Positions 34,373-43,263 of a DNA stretch of 64,000 nt are shown piece by piece. This DNA is from RGIG3178 sp963674495 (lineage in GTDB: Bacteria; Bacillota; Clostridia; Christensenellales; QAND01). The notes beneath the pieces were generated by a model, which worked only from the letters and a program-made list of their open reading frames with translations, was not told where the DNA came from and did no database searches. Position numbers and translations under genes: made by a program. How positions within the stretch are numbered: the stretch's first letter is position 1; the number at the start of each line of letters is the position of its first letter. The stretch is taken from positions 372,001 through 436,000 of the forward strand of contig CAXXLG010000001.1 in NCBI GenBank assembly GCA_963674495.2, written 5' to 3'.

Positions 34373-35437
34373 ATGCTTCCAGACAAAATTCATTTTGGCG
34401 TAATCGTAGAAGGCCACAAAGCTGAAATGCACGAAGGTCCGTTCCCGGAGGTTGGTCCGGAGGATGTCGTCATCAAGATGGCGGCTTGTAACATCTGCAC
34501 AACAGATTACCAGCAGTGGCTGGGCCTGAGGGATCATCAGGGCTTCCCGATGGCGGGTGGACACGAATATTCCGGTACTATCATCCAAAAGGGCGAGGCT
34601 GTCCTTGATTCGCTGCAGGTCGGTATGCAGGTTGGTGGTATGTACGGTTCCTGTGGCATGTGTGCAAACTGCCGAAGAGGACTTACTAGCGACTGCCAAA
34701 ACAGTGGTGGATACAGCGGCCCAGGCCCGGACGGCTACTATGGCCAAAAGAAATTTGCAGACTATGCGGTTCTCAAACAGAGCGTTGTCATGCCCATCAA
34801 CAATGACATTCCCGCGGCAGAAGCAGGCTTCCTGGAGCCGGCTGCCACGGTTGTGGCGTGCATCAAAAAAGCCCGCATCAAACCCATGGAAGACGTCGTC
34901 GTCATCGGCGCAGGCACAATGGGCCTGGTCAATGCACAGGTCGCCAAGGCGTGGGGCGCCCGCGTGATCATCACTGAGCTTATGCCCAAGAAGATCGCAC
35001 GCGCCAAGGAGATGGGATTTGCCACGGTCATCGACGCGGCTAACACCGATCCGGTAGAAGAAGTCAAAAAGCTGACAGGCGGCTTGGGCGCGGACTGCGT
35101 CATTTCCGCTGTGGGCCATACTGTTGCGTATAAACAGGGCTATCAGATGCTCAAACAGTTACGTGGCCGCTTGATCTTTTTCCCGGCGGGTTACCCGAAA
35201 CCGGAAATGGAGATCGACCCGAACGAGCTCCACTACCGTAAGGTCGAGCTCATTGGCACGGTGGCTGCCGATTCGGCCGATTGGCAGGATTCTGCGACGT
35301 TGATCTCTAAGAAACTCATCGACTGCAGCTATTCACTGGAAGGGCAAGTCTTCCCGCTGCGTGACATTCAGAAAGCATACGAAGCCGCTGCTATACCGGG
35401 CGCTTACCGCGTTACCGTCGACCTGCAGGGCGTATAG
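34373..35437 (+). CDS. Zinc-dependent alcohol (polyol) dehydrogenase, MDR family
   Basis: A 354-residue medium-chain dehydrogenase. Catalytic zinc ligands lie in ACNICTTDY and GHEYSG (residues about 38-65). The structural zinc site is C-x2-C-x2-C-x7-C (about 93-107). The NAD(P) loop is VIGAGTMGLVNAQ (about 180). It is similar in layout to sorbitol, threonine and galactitol-phosphate dehydrogenases. AGAGGGGG precedes the ATG. In this cassette it may oxidise a sugar alcohol (or its phosphate) to the ketose that the aldolase cleaves. A terminator follows. Confidence 0.88.
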   Translation: MLPDKIHFGVIVEGHKAEMHEGPFPEVGPEDVVIKMAACNICTTDYQQWLGLRDHQGFPMAGGHEYSGTIIQKGEAVLDSLQVGMQVGGMYGSCGMCANCRRGLTSDCQNSGGYSGPGPDGYYGQKKFADYAVLKQSVVMPINNDIPAAEAGFLEPAATVVACIKKARIKPMEDVVVIGAGTMGLVNAQVAKAWGARVIITELMPKKIARAKEMGFATVIDAANTDPVEEVKKLTGGLGADCVISAVGHTVAYKQGYQMLKQLRGRLIFFPAGYPKPEMEIDPNELHYRKVELIGTVAADSADWQDSATLISKKLIDCSYSLEGQVFPLRDIQKAYEAAAIPGAYRVTVDLQGV

Positions 35438-35449
35438 ATAAAACCTGAA

Positions 35450-35477
35450 AGAGGCGCTTCTGGCGCCTCTTCTTTTA
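35450..35477 (+). terminator. Terminator after the dehydrogenase gene
   Basis: AGAGGCGC, TTCT loop, GGCGCCTCT, followed by TCTTTT. It closes the catabolic cassette. Confidence 0.8.
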
Positions 35478-36023
35478 CCTTCAGAAGAAAGAATGAGCGA
35501 AGTCTATCGCGTAAATATTGAGACAAAAAAAGCTGGTGGCAAAAGAACCAAGGTCTAGCGACTATTTAAAAACATTATCTTGAATCAAAACTAATATTTT
35601 ACGTTAGCGTACCATACGGGGAACAGTCGTAGCGGGCCAAAAGAAATAAAGTGATAAAAGAAGTTGTGTGCAATCATTTAAGGATTTCTGATAGCATACC
35701 AAACCAAATGCTCAAAAAAATATTTTTAAAAACTACACGAAATTCGGGCTCGCGAGCTCCGCAGTCGTTCAACGTCCGTCACAGTACCTTTTGTTAAATA
35801 GAGATTACCCTTTAGGATATAGAGAATAAAGAAAGGAATAAGCCCTTCTTTTAACTGCCTATCCTATTTGTACAGTATTCGCTCTCTTCGTTTCAATAGA
35901 TGATGTATATCAATCACTGACAATGAATGTAAACATTTAAACTTGAGACTAAAGATCAAAGTAAGCGATGATATTTATTCGATATCATAGAGTATTACCA
36001 CAAAAATAGGATTTAATAATGTA
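35478..36023. other. AT-rich intergenic region before the defence genes
   Basis: About 545 bases without a credible frame on either strand. Base composition shifts sharply towards AT here, which suggests that the defence block has a different origin from the catabolic cassette. Confidence 0.5.
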
Positions 36024-36053
36024 TTGTAATAATTTATATAATTGTGATAAAAT
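36024..36053 (+). promoter_or_regulatory. Promoter of the Gabija operon
   Basis: TTGTAA at 36024 and TAAAAT at 36048 with an 18-base spacer, about 90 bases before gajA. Confidence 0.5.
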
Positions 36054-36145
36054 ATGTCAGAAACAAGGCAAGAAATACACCTTATTTTATCACTGGGATA
36101 TTCATAGATTGGAATCATGTTACAAACATTATTAAGGAGTAGATT

Positions 36146-37801
36146 GTGAAAATTAACAAACTGAAGATTAGTAACTATAAGTTGTTCCGAAATGGCACCA
36201 TTTCAATGAATAACGGTGTGAATATCTTTGTTGGGGAGAATGATTCCGGGAAAACGACTATTCTTGAAGCCCTAACAATGGTGTTGACTGGTAAGATTGA
36301 CAGTGGCAGTATTGTTAGCAGATTTAACCTAGATTGGTTCAATTCAGAAATTCGCAATGAATATAAACAAGCTGTAGATGAAGGCAAAACACCAGAACCG
36401 CCAACAATTGAAATTGAGGTGTTCTTTTGTACTCCTAAAGACGACGATAATTCAATAACTAAGTTTAGAGGTGCTAATAATTCGCTTCATGAAGACACGG
36501 AAGGTGTAAAATTGGAGATTGTCTTTGATACACAATATTCTTCTGCATATAAGCAACTCTTATCAGATAAAAAAATCAAGGATATTCCAATTGAATATTA
36601 TCGAATAAATTTCAGATCCTTTGCAAATCCAGAGTATTATGTTCATACAACCGCAAAGAAGGTAGCTTATATAGATGCTACAAAGAAAGACTATGGGACT
36701 GCATTAAGTCGTTTTGTTGCTGGTAGCATAAATGAATATCTTTCAGAGGAGGATATGACAAATCTTCGCCATGCTTATAGAGCGAATCGCCATGAGTTTA
36801 CTGAGAATCTTGCAGTAAAGATGCTTAATGAAAAATTACAAAAAAGTCACGACTTTGATGGTAAAAAGATAAGCCTGAACCTTAGAGAAAATGAAATTGA
36901 TGAGTGGAAGCGTGACATGTCAATTTTGCTGGATGAAATTCCACTTGAGAATTCCGGATTCGGAACCCAGATTATGTTTAAGTCGGAGATTTTCCTTCTT
37001 CAAAATACAGACGTGGATATTCTTATTTTTGAAGAACCAGAGAACAACCTTTCATATACAAATATGTCTATACTCATCTCCAAAATAGCTAAGAGCTCAG
37101 GGAAGCAATTGTTTATTTCAACGCACAGTAGCTTTGTTGCTAATAAATTGGGTTTGCAGCATCTTCATCTGGTTGCAAACAGAGAAACGGTTCCATTCAA
37201 AGCGCTGAGCAAAGACACATATGACTACTTCCTTAAACTTCCGGGCTATAACACGCTACGTGTTCTTTTAGCTAATCAAGCTATACTGGTTGAAGGGCCA
37301 GCGGACGAGTTGATAGTGCAGAGGGCGTATCTTGATAACTATGGAAAGCAACCGATAGAAGATGGAATTGATGTAGTTGCGGTTGATGGCTTGGCGCTCC
37401 AAAGATACTGTGATCTCGCATCACTTATTAGCAAGCATGTGACCGTGGCAACCGATAATGATGGAGATGCAGATGCGGTAAGAGAGCGATATAAGAAATA
37501 TGGTAAACTTGTAACGCTCTGCGTTGAAGAAGATAATGGTCTGAATACGCTTGAGCCATCTGTTCTTTCGGTGAATATGAAAAGTTTCGAGGCTTTTAAA
37601 TCCATTATTTATCTTGGGAAAGATATAAAGGTTCGTGATGTTGAAAGTATAAAAGATTTTATGAAAAAAAATAAGACAGAATGGAGTATGCGTGTTTTTA
37701 TTAGTGATCAACGGATAAAGTACCCAAGATATATTTTAAAGGCCATTGGCAAGGCAAATGATAGTGAGGGCCTCGGCGCCGAGGACAGCACGAATGAGTA
37801 A
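36146..37801 (+). CDS. gajA: GajA: OLD-family ATPase with TOPRIM nuclease domain (Gabija)
   Basis: A 551-residue protein. N-terminal ABC-type ATPase: Walker A GENDSGKTT (about residue 30), FEEPENNLS (Walker B, about 297), STHSS (H-loop). The C-terminal TOPRIM domain has LVEGPADELIV (about 380) with the catalytic Glu, and TDNDGDADA (about 434) with the metal-binding Asp pair. This is the OLD/GajA layout; known GajA is a nucleotide-sensing DNA nicking enzyme that acts on phage DNA with GajB. It overlaps the helicase gene by 8 bases. AAGGAG stands before GTG 36146. It is AT-rich compared with the neighbours. Confidence 0.88.
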   Translation: MKINKLKISNYKLFRNGTISMNNGVNIFVGENDSGKTTILEALTMVLTGKIDSGSIVSRFNLDWFNSEIRNEYKQAVDEGKTPEPPTIEIEVFFCTPKDDDNSITKFRGANNSLHEDTEGVKLEIVFDTQYSSAYKQLLSDKKIKDIPIEYYRINFRSFANPEYYVHTTAKKVAYIDATKKDYGTALSRFVAGSINEYLSEEDMTNLRHAYRANRHEFTENLAVKMLNEKLQKSHDFDGKKISLNLRENEIDEWKRDMSILLDEIPLENSGFGTQIMFKSEIFLLQNTDVDILIFEEPENNLSYTNMSILISKIAKSSGKQLFISTHSSFVANKLGLQHLHLVANRETVPFKALSKDTYDYFLKLPGYNTLRVLLANQAILVEGPADELIVQRAYLDNYGKQPIEDGIDVVAVDGLALQRYCDLASLISKHVTVATDNDGDADAVRERYKKYGKLVTLCVEEDNGLNTLEPSVLSVNMKSFEAFKSIIYLGKDIKVRDVESIKDFMKKNKTEWSMRVFISDQRIKYPRYILKAIGKANDSEGLGAEDSTNE

Positions 37802-38990
37802 TGAAGTTGTTTTTGCTGCTGCTGGCAATGGAAAAACATATTCCATATGTGAAAAAGCAATAAATGAATTGGATAAAGGCAAAAAGTGTGTATTATTAAT
37901 TTCATACACAAACGAAGGGGTCCGTTCTCTAGAGCACGAATATAAAAAACAGAATAATGGTGTCCTTAATGATCGGGTCGTTGTGAAATCGTGGTACAGC
38001 TTTCTTTTATCGGATTTTATAAAACCATACCAGTGCTTGTTGAATCTTAAAAACAAGAACTATAAAAACGAATACCCTATTGAGATTCCAGAAAACTTTG
38101 TAAAATCAATTGCGTTTTATGATAATGAGTTGCCGCCCAGATACTACAATCAAACGCATATCCAATACTATATGAATCGCAGCGGAGATGTTGTTCCTGA
38201 TAGAACAAGCTGCCTAGCATTTCTATGTAATAAGCACTCCGACGGGAAAGTAGTTGCACGGATGGAAAGCATTTATTCACATGTGCTAATTGATGAACTG
38301 CAGGACTATGCTGGATGGGATTTGGATATTATTAAACTCTTGTTTGAATCTCAACTGCATGTTTTATGCGTAGGAGATTATAAGCAAGCTACATATAGGA
38401 CAAACAATAGCCAAAAGAACAAACAATATCGAGATGAGAAAATACGTGATTACTTTAAAATGCTTGAACAGAAACATATATGTAGCGTATCATACGTGAA
38501 CACAACGAGGAGGTTTAATAAAGATATATGTGATTTTATAAATATAATACATGGTGATGAGGATACTAAAATATCGCCTGATCATTGTATGGGAAAAGAG
38601 ATACAACCGGATAACATTGGTGTATACATGATTGATCTAAAGTATCTCGCTGAATATTGTGACTACTATCATCCTATAATCCTAAAATATGATAAAAACT
38701 CCACGATTGGTTTTCGTTGTAAATGTGATGTATTTAACTATGGCGGCGCAAAGGGGGCTACTTACGAAAGGACAGTAATAATTCCAGTCAGTACAACGCT
38801 TCCATTCATTAAGAAACAGGCGCGCATTAACTCGGATCGTACTCGATCAAAATTTTATGTTGCGTGTACAAGAGCAAAGTATAGTGTTGTATTTGCCATG
38901 AATACGCCTAAAGAAAATGAAATATTTAAAGTCACTGAACTCAGATTTGCTGATAAGTTGATACCAGCCTTAAAGTTTACAAAGGTATGA
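37794..38990 (+). CDS. gajB: GajB: UvrD/Rep-like helicase (Gabija)
   Basis: About 398 residues. SF1 helicase motifs: Walker A AAAGNGKTYS at residue 8, motif Ia LLISYTNEGV, Walker B LIDELQDYAG (about 166), GDYKQATY (motif III), and FYVACTRAKYSV (motif VI, about 363). It is shorter than described GajB proteins (about 490), mainly in the 2B region. ATG 37794 lies inside the end of gajA, so the genes are coupled. Gabija is an abortive or direct anti-phage system; both partners appear intact here. Confidence 0.87.
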   Translation: MSNEVVFAAAGNGKTYSICEKAINELDKGKKCVLLISYTNEGVRSLEHEYKKQNNGVLNDRVVVKSWYSFLLSDFIKPYQCLLNLKNKNYKNEYPIEIPENFVKSIAFYDNELPPRYYNQTHIQYYMNRSGDVVPDRTSCLAFLCNKHSDGKVVARMESIYSHVLIDELQDYAGWDLDIIKLLFESQLHVLCVGDYKQATYRTNNSQKNKQYRDEKIRDYFKMLEQKHICSVSYVNTTRRFNKDICDFINIIHGDEDTKISPDHCMGKEIQPDNIGVYMIDLKYLAEYCDYYHPIILKYDKNSTIGFRCKCDVFNYGGAKGATYERTVIIPVSTTLPFIKKQARINSDRTRSKFYVACTRAKYSVVFAMNTPKENEIFKVTELRFADKLIPALKFTKV

Positions 38991-39113
38991 AAAGACAAGG
39001 GGAAATACTTCAAAAATACAAATAATATAAATGCGATTTCAAGCTATACTCATAGGTTTCCTTATTTGTCAGATTGCCTTTTATATGAAAATGATTAGGA
39101 GATGTCCGGATTT

Positions 39114-40301
39114 ATGAAAACTTTTAATGTGCTACTCGATACAAACATTTTTATCAATGCCAAATATAATTTCACCAGAGCATCGCTTGATAACTTAAAG
39201 AAATACTGTGACGATGGAATTGTTTCCATGTTCACAAATGATATTATTATTAGAGAAGTGAAACATCATATTGAAAATGATGTTGGGCTCTTGGCTGCTC
39301 AAGCGAAAAATGCAATTAAAAACCATGGAGAACTTATAAATGCAATATCGCCAATAGAATTCGAATCAATAAAAGACACGCTTCTTGATGCTCCGAAAAA
39401 GCTTACAGCTGCTTTTTGCTCTTTTATGGATAATGCAACGATATTATCGAACACAGGATTGTCAATCGTAGATTTATTTAACGACTATTTTGCACCAAAC
39501 GCTCCCTTTGAAGGTTGTAAAGAAAAAAAGTCGGAATTTCCTGATGCCACAGTTATTATGAGCATAAAGAGATATTTATCTTCAATTGGAAATGTCTCCT
39601 TGCATGTTATTACTAACGACGACGGATGGCATAATGCACTTAAAGATATTCGTGGTGTTGTCATGTATAAAGAAATCAAATTCTTGCTTACGGAAATTTC
39701 TAAAGAGCGAGAAGGTTTATACAAGAGTATCGTTTTATTTATCGGCGAAAAAATAGCATCGCTACAAGAACAAGCAGAAAACTGGCTTTTAGACCAAGAA
39801 TGGGAATTTGCAGTTGAAGAAGTAGATGTATGTATAGAGTGTGATGAGGTTGATGAAGTTGATGTTAGGGATGTAAACCTCATATTAGATGGAATTGAAT
39901 ACATAGATAACAGTGAGAACTATGCTGTTGCCACACTTTCAGGCATAGCAAAAATTAATGTTGGATTTTCTTATATTGACCATGGAGCAGAAACATATGA
40001 TAGAGAAGATCACGGTTGGTATAACACTGCCTATGGTGATGGGATGGCTAAAATAGAGGCTCCAATTAGCTTATCGGTTACGGTTATGCTTCCAGATGAA
40101 GGCGAAGAATTTGATCTTGACTTGATAGAATTTAATGATCTTGACAAAAGGAATACAGAAATTATTGAATACCAATTAACGGAGCATAACGATGATCTCC
40201 GTGAACCATTTTATAATATATGTCCTGATTGCGGCAGAGAAATTGGGCTTCACAATGACGGTGGTAATGGATTCTGTATTGACTGTGCGCATAAGCATTA
40301 A
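39114..40301 (+). CDS. PIN-domain protein with C-terminal zinc ribbon
   Basis: About 395 residues. The N-terminal half is a PIN nuclease domain: VLLDTNIFI (first Asp), an acidic IREVKHHI helix, FPDATVIMSIKRYL (Asp near 142) and VITNDDGW (near 165). The middle (about 230-350) is acidic and beta-rich. A zinc ribbon CPDCGREIGL...CIDC ends the protein. ATG 39114 is 12 bases from AGGAG; ATG 39102 is too close to it. It follows gajAB on the same strand and has the same AT-rich composition, so it may be an RNase effector added to Gabija or a separate defence gene. No antitoxin is obvious. Confidence 0.72.
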   Translation: MKTFNVLLDTNIFINAKYNFTRASLDNLKKYCDDGIVSMFTNDIIIREVKHHIENDVGLLAAQAKNAIKNHGELINAISPIEFESIKDTLLDAPKKLTAAFCSFMDNATILSNTGLSIVDLFNDYFAPNAPFEGCKEKKSEFPDATVIMSIKRYLSSIGNVSLHVITNDDGWHNALKDIRGVVMYKEIKFLLTEISKEREGLYKSIVLFIGEKIASLQEQAENWLLDQEWEFAVEEVDVCIECDEVDEVDVRDVNLILDGIEYIDNSENYAVATLSGIAKINVGFSYIDHGAETYDREDHGWYNTAYGDGMAKIEAPISLSVTVMLPDEGEEFDLDLIEFNDLDKRNTEIIEYQLTEHNDDLREPFYNICPDCGREIGLHNDGGNGFCIDCAHKH

Positions 40302-40412
40302 TTGGATGCTTAATAGAAGATGCATCCTAAATTAAATGTTGTGTGTAAGGCGTATGACAAAACGGTATAGACCATAAAATTATAAAAATAAAAAAAGAAA
40401 GCAAGTAATACT

Positions 40413-40970
40413 ATGAATAACAAGAAACAAGCAGTTACGCAAATTGAAGAGTTTCTTTTATCAAAAGAAAAGTGTATGTTGCTGACGGGCACACATCAAT
40501 ATGAGAAACATAAATTGATCATAAGTATTTTAAATAGCTATCTTGAAAATAATTTAATCTTATTCCGTACAAATTCTATGCAAAACATTTATCATAAAGA
40601 GTTTTTGGGTTGGGCAAATGTTAATAAGAAACTGAAAGCTGGAGAGCGAGTAAAAATTGGGAAAAACGTGTACGAATGTGATAGTTTAAATACCTCATCC
40701 ACTTGGCATAAGACAAACAATAAATTTTCATGCGCTATTGTATATCCAATAGACTCATTACATAGAAGTAAAATATTGGATGCGATAGAAGATTTGTTTA
40801 GACATAAAGACATTTCGAAAATATTCTTAGTTTCTTGGACAGATCGTAGATGCTACGATTATACGAGCCTCTTAAAGTATTATGATCGACATGTTGTATA
40901 TGATGCCGAAGAAGAAGATCCTATATACCATAAACGCGTCATTGATACTATCAATAAAATAGATAATTGA
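40413..40970 (+). CDS. Unknown protein with a degenerate P-loop
   Basis: 185 residues. Residues 20-45 (KCMLLTGTHQYEKHKL) have the hydrophobic strand and LTG of a P-loop but lack GKT, and the later KIFLVSWTD (about 137) resembles a sensor strand. It may be a non-hydrolysing P-loop protein. There is no signal peptide or membrane segment. It is the last plus-strand gene of the AT-rich defence block and convergent with the phage-like module. The function is not known. Confidence 0.55.
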   Translation: MNNKKQAVTQIEEFLLSKEKCMLLTGTHQYEKHKLIISILNSYLENNLILFRTNSMQNIYHKEFLGWANVNKKLKAGERVKIGKNVYECDSLNTSSTWHKTNNKFSCAIVYPIDSLHRSKILDAIEDLFRHKDISKIFLVSWTDRRCYDYTSLLKYYDRHVVYDAEEEDPIYHKRVIDTINKIDN

Positions 40971-40996
40971 ATAATCAAAATAATTATACTTTCTGA

Positions 40997-41458
40997 TCAT
41001 CTGCTCATCAGTTGTTTTAGATCATCCAAGGCTCGATGATGGAGCCGGAAGGCTCTCGTCTGATAGCTTTCAAATACGCCAACACCGGAGGTAACCTTCT
41101 GTATTGTTTCTGCAATAGTTGGCCATTCCAGGCAGTCAAAGTAGCGCATACGAATCACGAGACGCTCGTTGGGGTCTTTTAGACGGAGGAGCAGGGAATC
41201 AATCATCTGTTCCTCTTCTTTAATTCGCTGTCGCAGTTTATTGATATGATCCTGCAGTTGCTCCAGCCGGATCACTTCCATCGGCGTTGGATCCGACGGC
41301 GTCGTGCTCCGCGTTCCCTCGGTTACTCCACTCCGCTCACTGTACCCGGGCTCGTATTCATTGCTCATCAAATACTCCAGCCGTGCTGTCTGGTTTCGTT
41401 CCTCGATGCGGAGCAGCCGATGCAGACCCAGGACATCCTTGGTCACTTTGGTTATCAT
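40997..41458 (-). CDS. DUF1492/sigma-70 region 4-like phage regulator
   Basis: 153 residues. A central coiled coil (IRLEQLQDHINKLRQRIKEEEQMIDSL) is followed by LKDPNERLVIRMRYFDCLEWPTIAETI and HHRALDDLKQLM, the sigma region 4-like HTH of ArpU/DUF1492 phage proteins, which often act as late transcription regulators. Its start overlaps the methylase stop (41458). It is the last gene of the minus-strand module. In a satellite without structural genes it may control element or helper genes. Confidence 0.65.
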   Translation of the reverse strand: MITKVTKDVLGLHRLLRIEERNQTARLEYLMSNEYEPGYSERSGVTEGTRSTTPSDPTPMEVIRLEQLQDHINKLRQRIKEEEQMIDSLLLRLKDPNERLVIRMRYFDCLEWPTIAETIQKVTSGVGVFESYQTRAFRLHHRALDDLKQLMSR

Positions 41459-42867
41459 CAGATCGCCTCCGTATCTGTTTCGGCCAGGAAATCCTGTAGG
41501 TCTGCTTCCTTGAGTTTCTTATTGCCGCGGAGAAGTGTAATATCCCGTCTGCCGGTTGTCATGATGTACCGACGTACGATGACGTCGCAGAAACGCTCAT
41601 CGAGCTCAATAAGCCTCGCCGTACGACCGGTCAGGTCCGCCGCGATCAAGGTAGATCCGCTGCCGGCAAAGGGATCTAGAACAATGTTGCCTTTTATACT
41701 TGAGTTGAGCATAAGCCTCGCCAGGAGCTTTATAGGTTTCATCGTCGGATGCAGGTCGTTTCTCAACGGTTTATCCTCGAATATAACTGTTGAGGGAACG
41801 GTAGGATTCTGCAGATGATCCTCAATGTACTGAATCAGAGCAGCCTTTTTCATCTTCTTGAAATCCAGCATATCTTCCTCATAGACCGTCGTCTGGCTTC
41901 GATCCGCAGTGAAGTAATGCGAACCGCCATCAACCCATCCGTACAGACACGGTTCATGGCGCCATTGATAATCCTGGCGACCGAGCACAAGACTGTTCTT
42001 TACCCACACGAGGCATTGCCTAAGTTGCAGACCGGCTTCCCGGAATGCATACCGAAAATTAAGACCTTCGCTGTCGGCGTGGAAGACATAGACACCGGCG
42101 CCGGGTTTGGCATGCTGTTTCATCGAAGTGAAAGCATCGAGCAAAAATAGCCTGAATTCCGTATCACCTTGCTTATCGTTTAATATCTTGCCGGCGCTGC
42201 CTTCATAGTCGACGTTGTATGGTGGATCCGTGATGATGAGATCAGCAATATCTTTCCGCATGAGCTTAATGTAATCGGTTGGTCTGGTCGCGTCCCCGCA
42301 TATAAGTCGATGTCGTCCCATTTCCCATATATCGCCTAACTTAGTGAATGATTCCATCGGCACATCAGGGACTATATCATCAGCGATGTTGGATAGGATG
42401 TCGTCTTCGGAAATACTCGCCATCAATTCCTTATAGTCCGCTTCAGAGAAACCTGTCAGATTAAAATCGAAACTGGATACTATGAGTAGATCGGATAACA
42501 TTTCAGCCAGCCGTTTATTGTCCATCTCGGCAAGCTCGGCGAGGCGGTTGTCAGCGATCAGGTCTGCTATCTCCGCTTCGTCGCTTTCATAGTCCTGGTA
42601 ATCTATAGGAATCTCTGCCATGCCGGCATACTGTGCCGCGGCGAGGCGTCCGTGACCTTTGACGATATATCCGCTGCGCGTACTGACCGTCACTGGGTTC
42701 CTCCAGCCGTTTTGCCGTATTATCTTTGCAAGCAAATGAACCTGTTCGTCCGGATGCTGGTTGGGGTTCCCGGGATTCGGCTTCAGTTCTTCTATATCAA
42801 CCAGCGCATCGTGAGCACAGTAGACACGTATTCCATCACTGCAGATCTTTACTTTTTGTTTATCCAT
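41458..42867 (-). CDS. ParB-domain DNA methyltransferase
   Basis: 469 residues. The N-terminal ParB/Srx-type domain (IEELKPNPGNPNQHPDEQVHLLAKIIRQNGW, VKGHGRLAAAQYAG) covers about residues 20-130. A beta-class N6-adenine or N4-cytosine methylase follows: motif IV DPPYNVDY (about 215), and motif I DPFAGSGST (about 405) near the C-terminus, the permuted order of this class. Such fusions are common in phages and satellites and usually act as orphan methylases. No endonuclease partner is next to it. Confidence 0.88.
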   Translation of the reverse strand: MDKQKVKICSDGIRVYCAHDALVDIEELKPNPGNPNQHPDEQVHLLAKIIRQNGWRNPVTVSTRSGYIVKGHGRLAAAQYAGMAEIPIDYQDYESDEAEIADLIADNRLAELAEMDNKRLAEMLSDLLIVSSFDFNLTGFSEADYKELMASISEDDILSNIADDIVPDVPMESFTKLGDIWEMGRHRLICGDATRPTDYIKLMRKDIADLIITDPPYNVDYEGSAGKILNDKQGDTEFRLFLLDAFTSMKQHAKPGAGVYVFHADSEGLNFRYAFREAGLQLRQCLVWVKNSLVLGRQDYQWRHEPCLYGWVDGGSHYFTADRSQTTVYEEDMLDFKKMKKAALIQYIEDHLQNPTVPSTVIFEDKPLRNDLHPTMKPIKLLARLMLNSSIKGNIVLDPFAGSGSTLIAADLTGRTARLIELDERFCDVIVRRYIMTTGRRDITLLRGNKKLKEADLQDFLAETDTEAI

Positions 42868-42938
42868 CCTTATAACCCCACTTTTTCTATAAATGCATTT
42901 AATATCAATCTTAGATTCTTGATCATATAACTGCTTGT

Positions 42939-43256
42939 GTTACCCCTAATCCATTCCGAAAATATAGTGGTAACAAAGTGGTAACACGGAATTTGCCTGT
43001 AGAAGGGCGTTTCAACCCTCTGTTACCCCTGTTACCCCTGTTACCCGTGTTTTTCGCTTGTTTATATAAATAGTTCATGTTGAATGTTCACTCCGTACTT
43101 TTTGTAATTCGCCTTATAGGAAACCATATAAATAGGGGTAACAGTGGTAACACCTATATAAATAAGGGTATAAATGCCTTTATCGAGGCATTTTTGACTG
43201 TTACCCCCACGTTACCCCTATGTTACCCCTAAAGGCCTGACTGCATTTAGGGGTAA
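42939..43256. repeat. Iteron-like field of GGGGTAAC/GTTACCCC repeats, possible replication origin
   Basis: At least eleven copies of GTTACCCC(T) or its complement, perfect or with one change, lie in about 320 bases, in both orientations, with a tight direct cluster near 43020-43050. They are separated by AT-rich stretches. The field is directly downstream of the primase-helicase gene, the position of the iteron origin in phage satellites such as SaPIs. A role as the replication origin bound by the primase-helicase is inference; protein-binding operators are the alternative. Confidence 0.65.
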
Positions 43257-43263
43257 TGCTTCT

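Noticed and set aside
42939..43256. GTTACCCC repeats as a CRISPR array
   Set aside because: The repeats are only 8-9 bp, occur in both orientations and are irregularly spaced; no cas genes are near.
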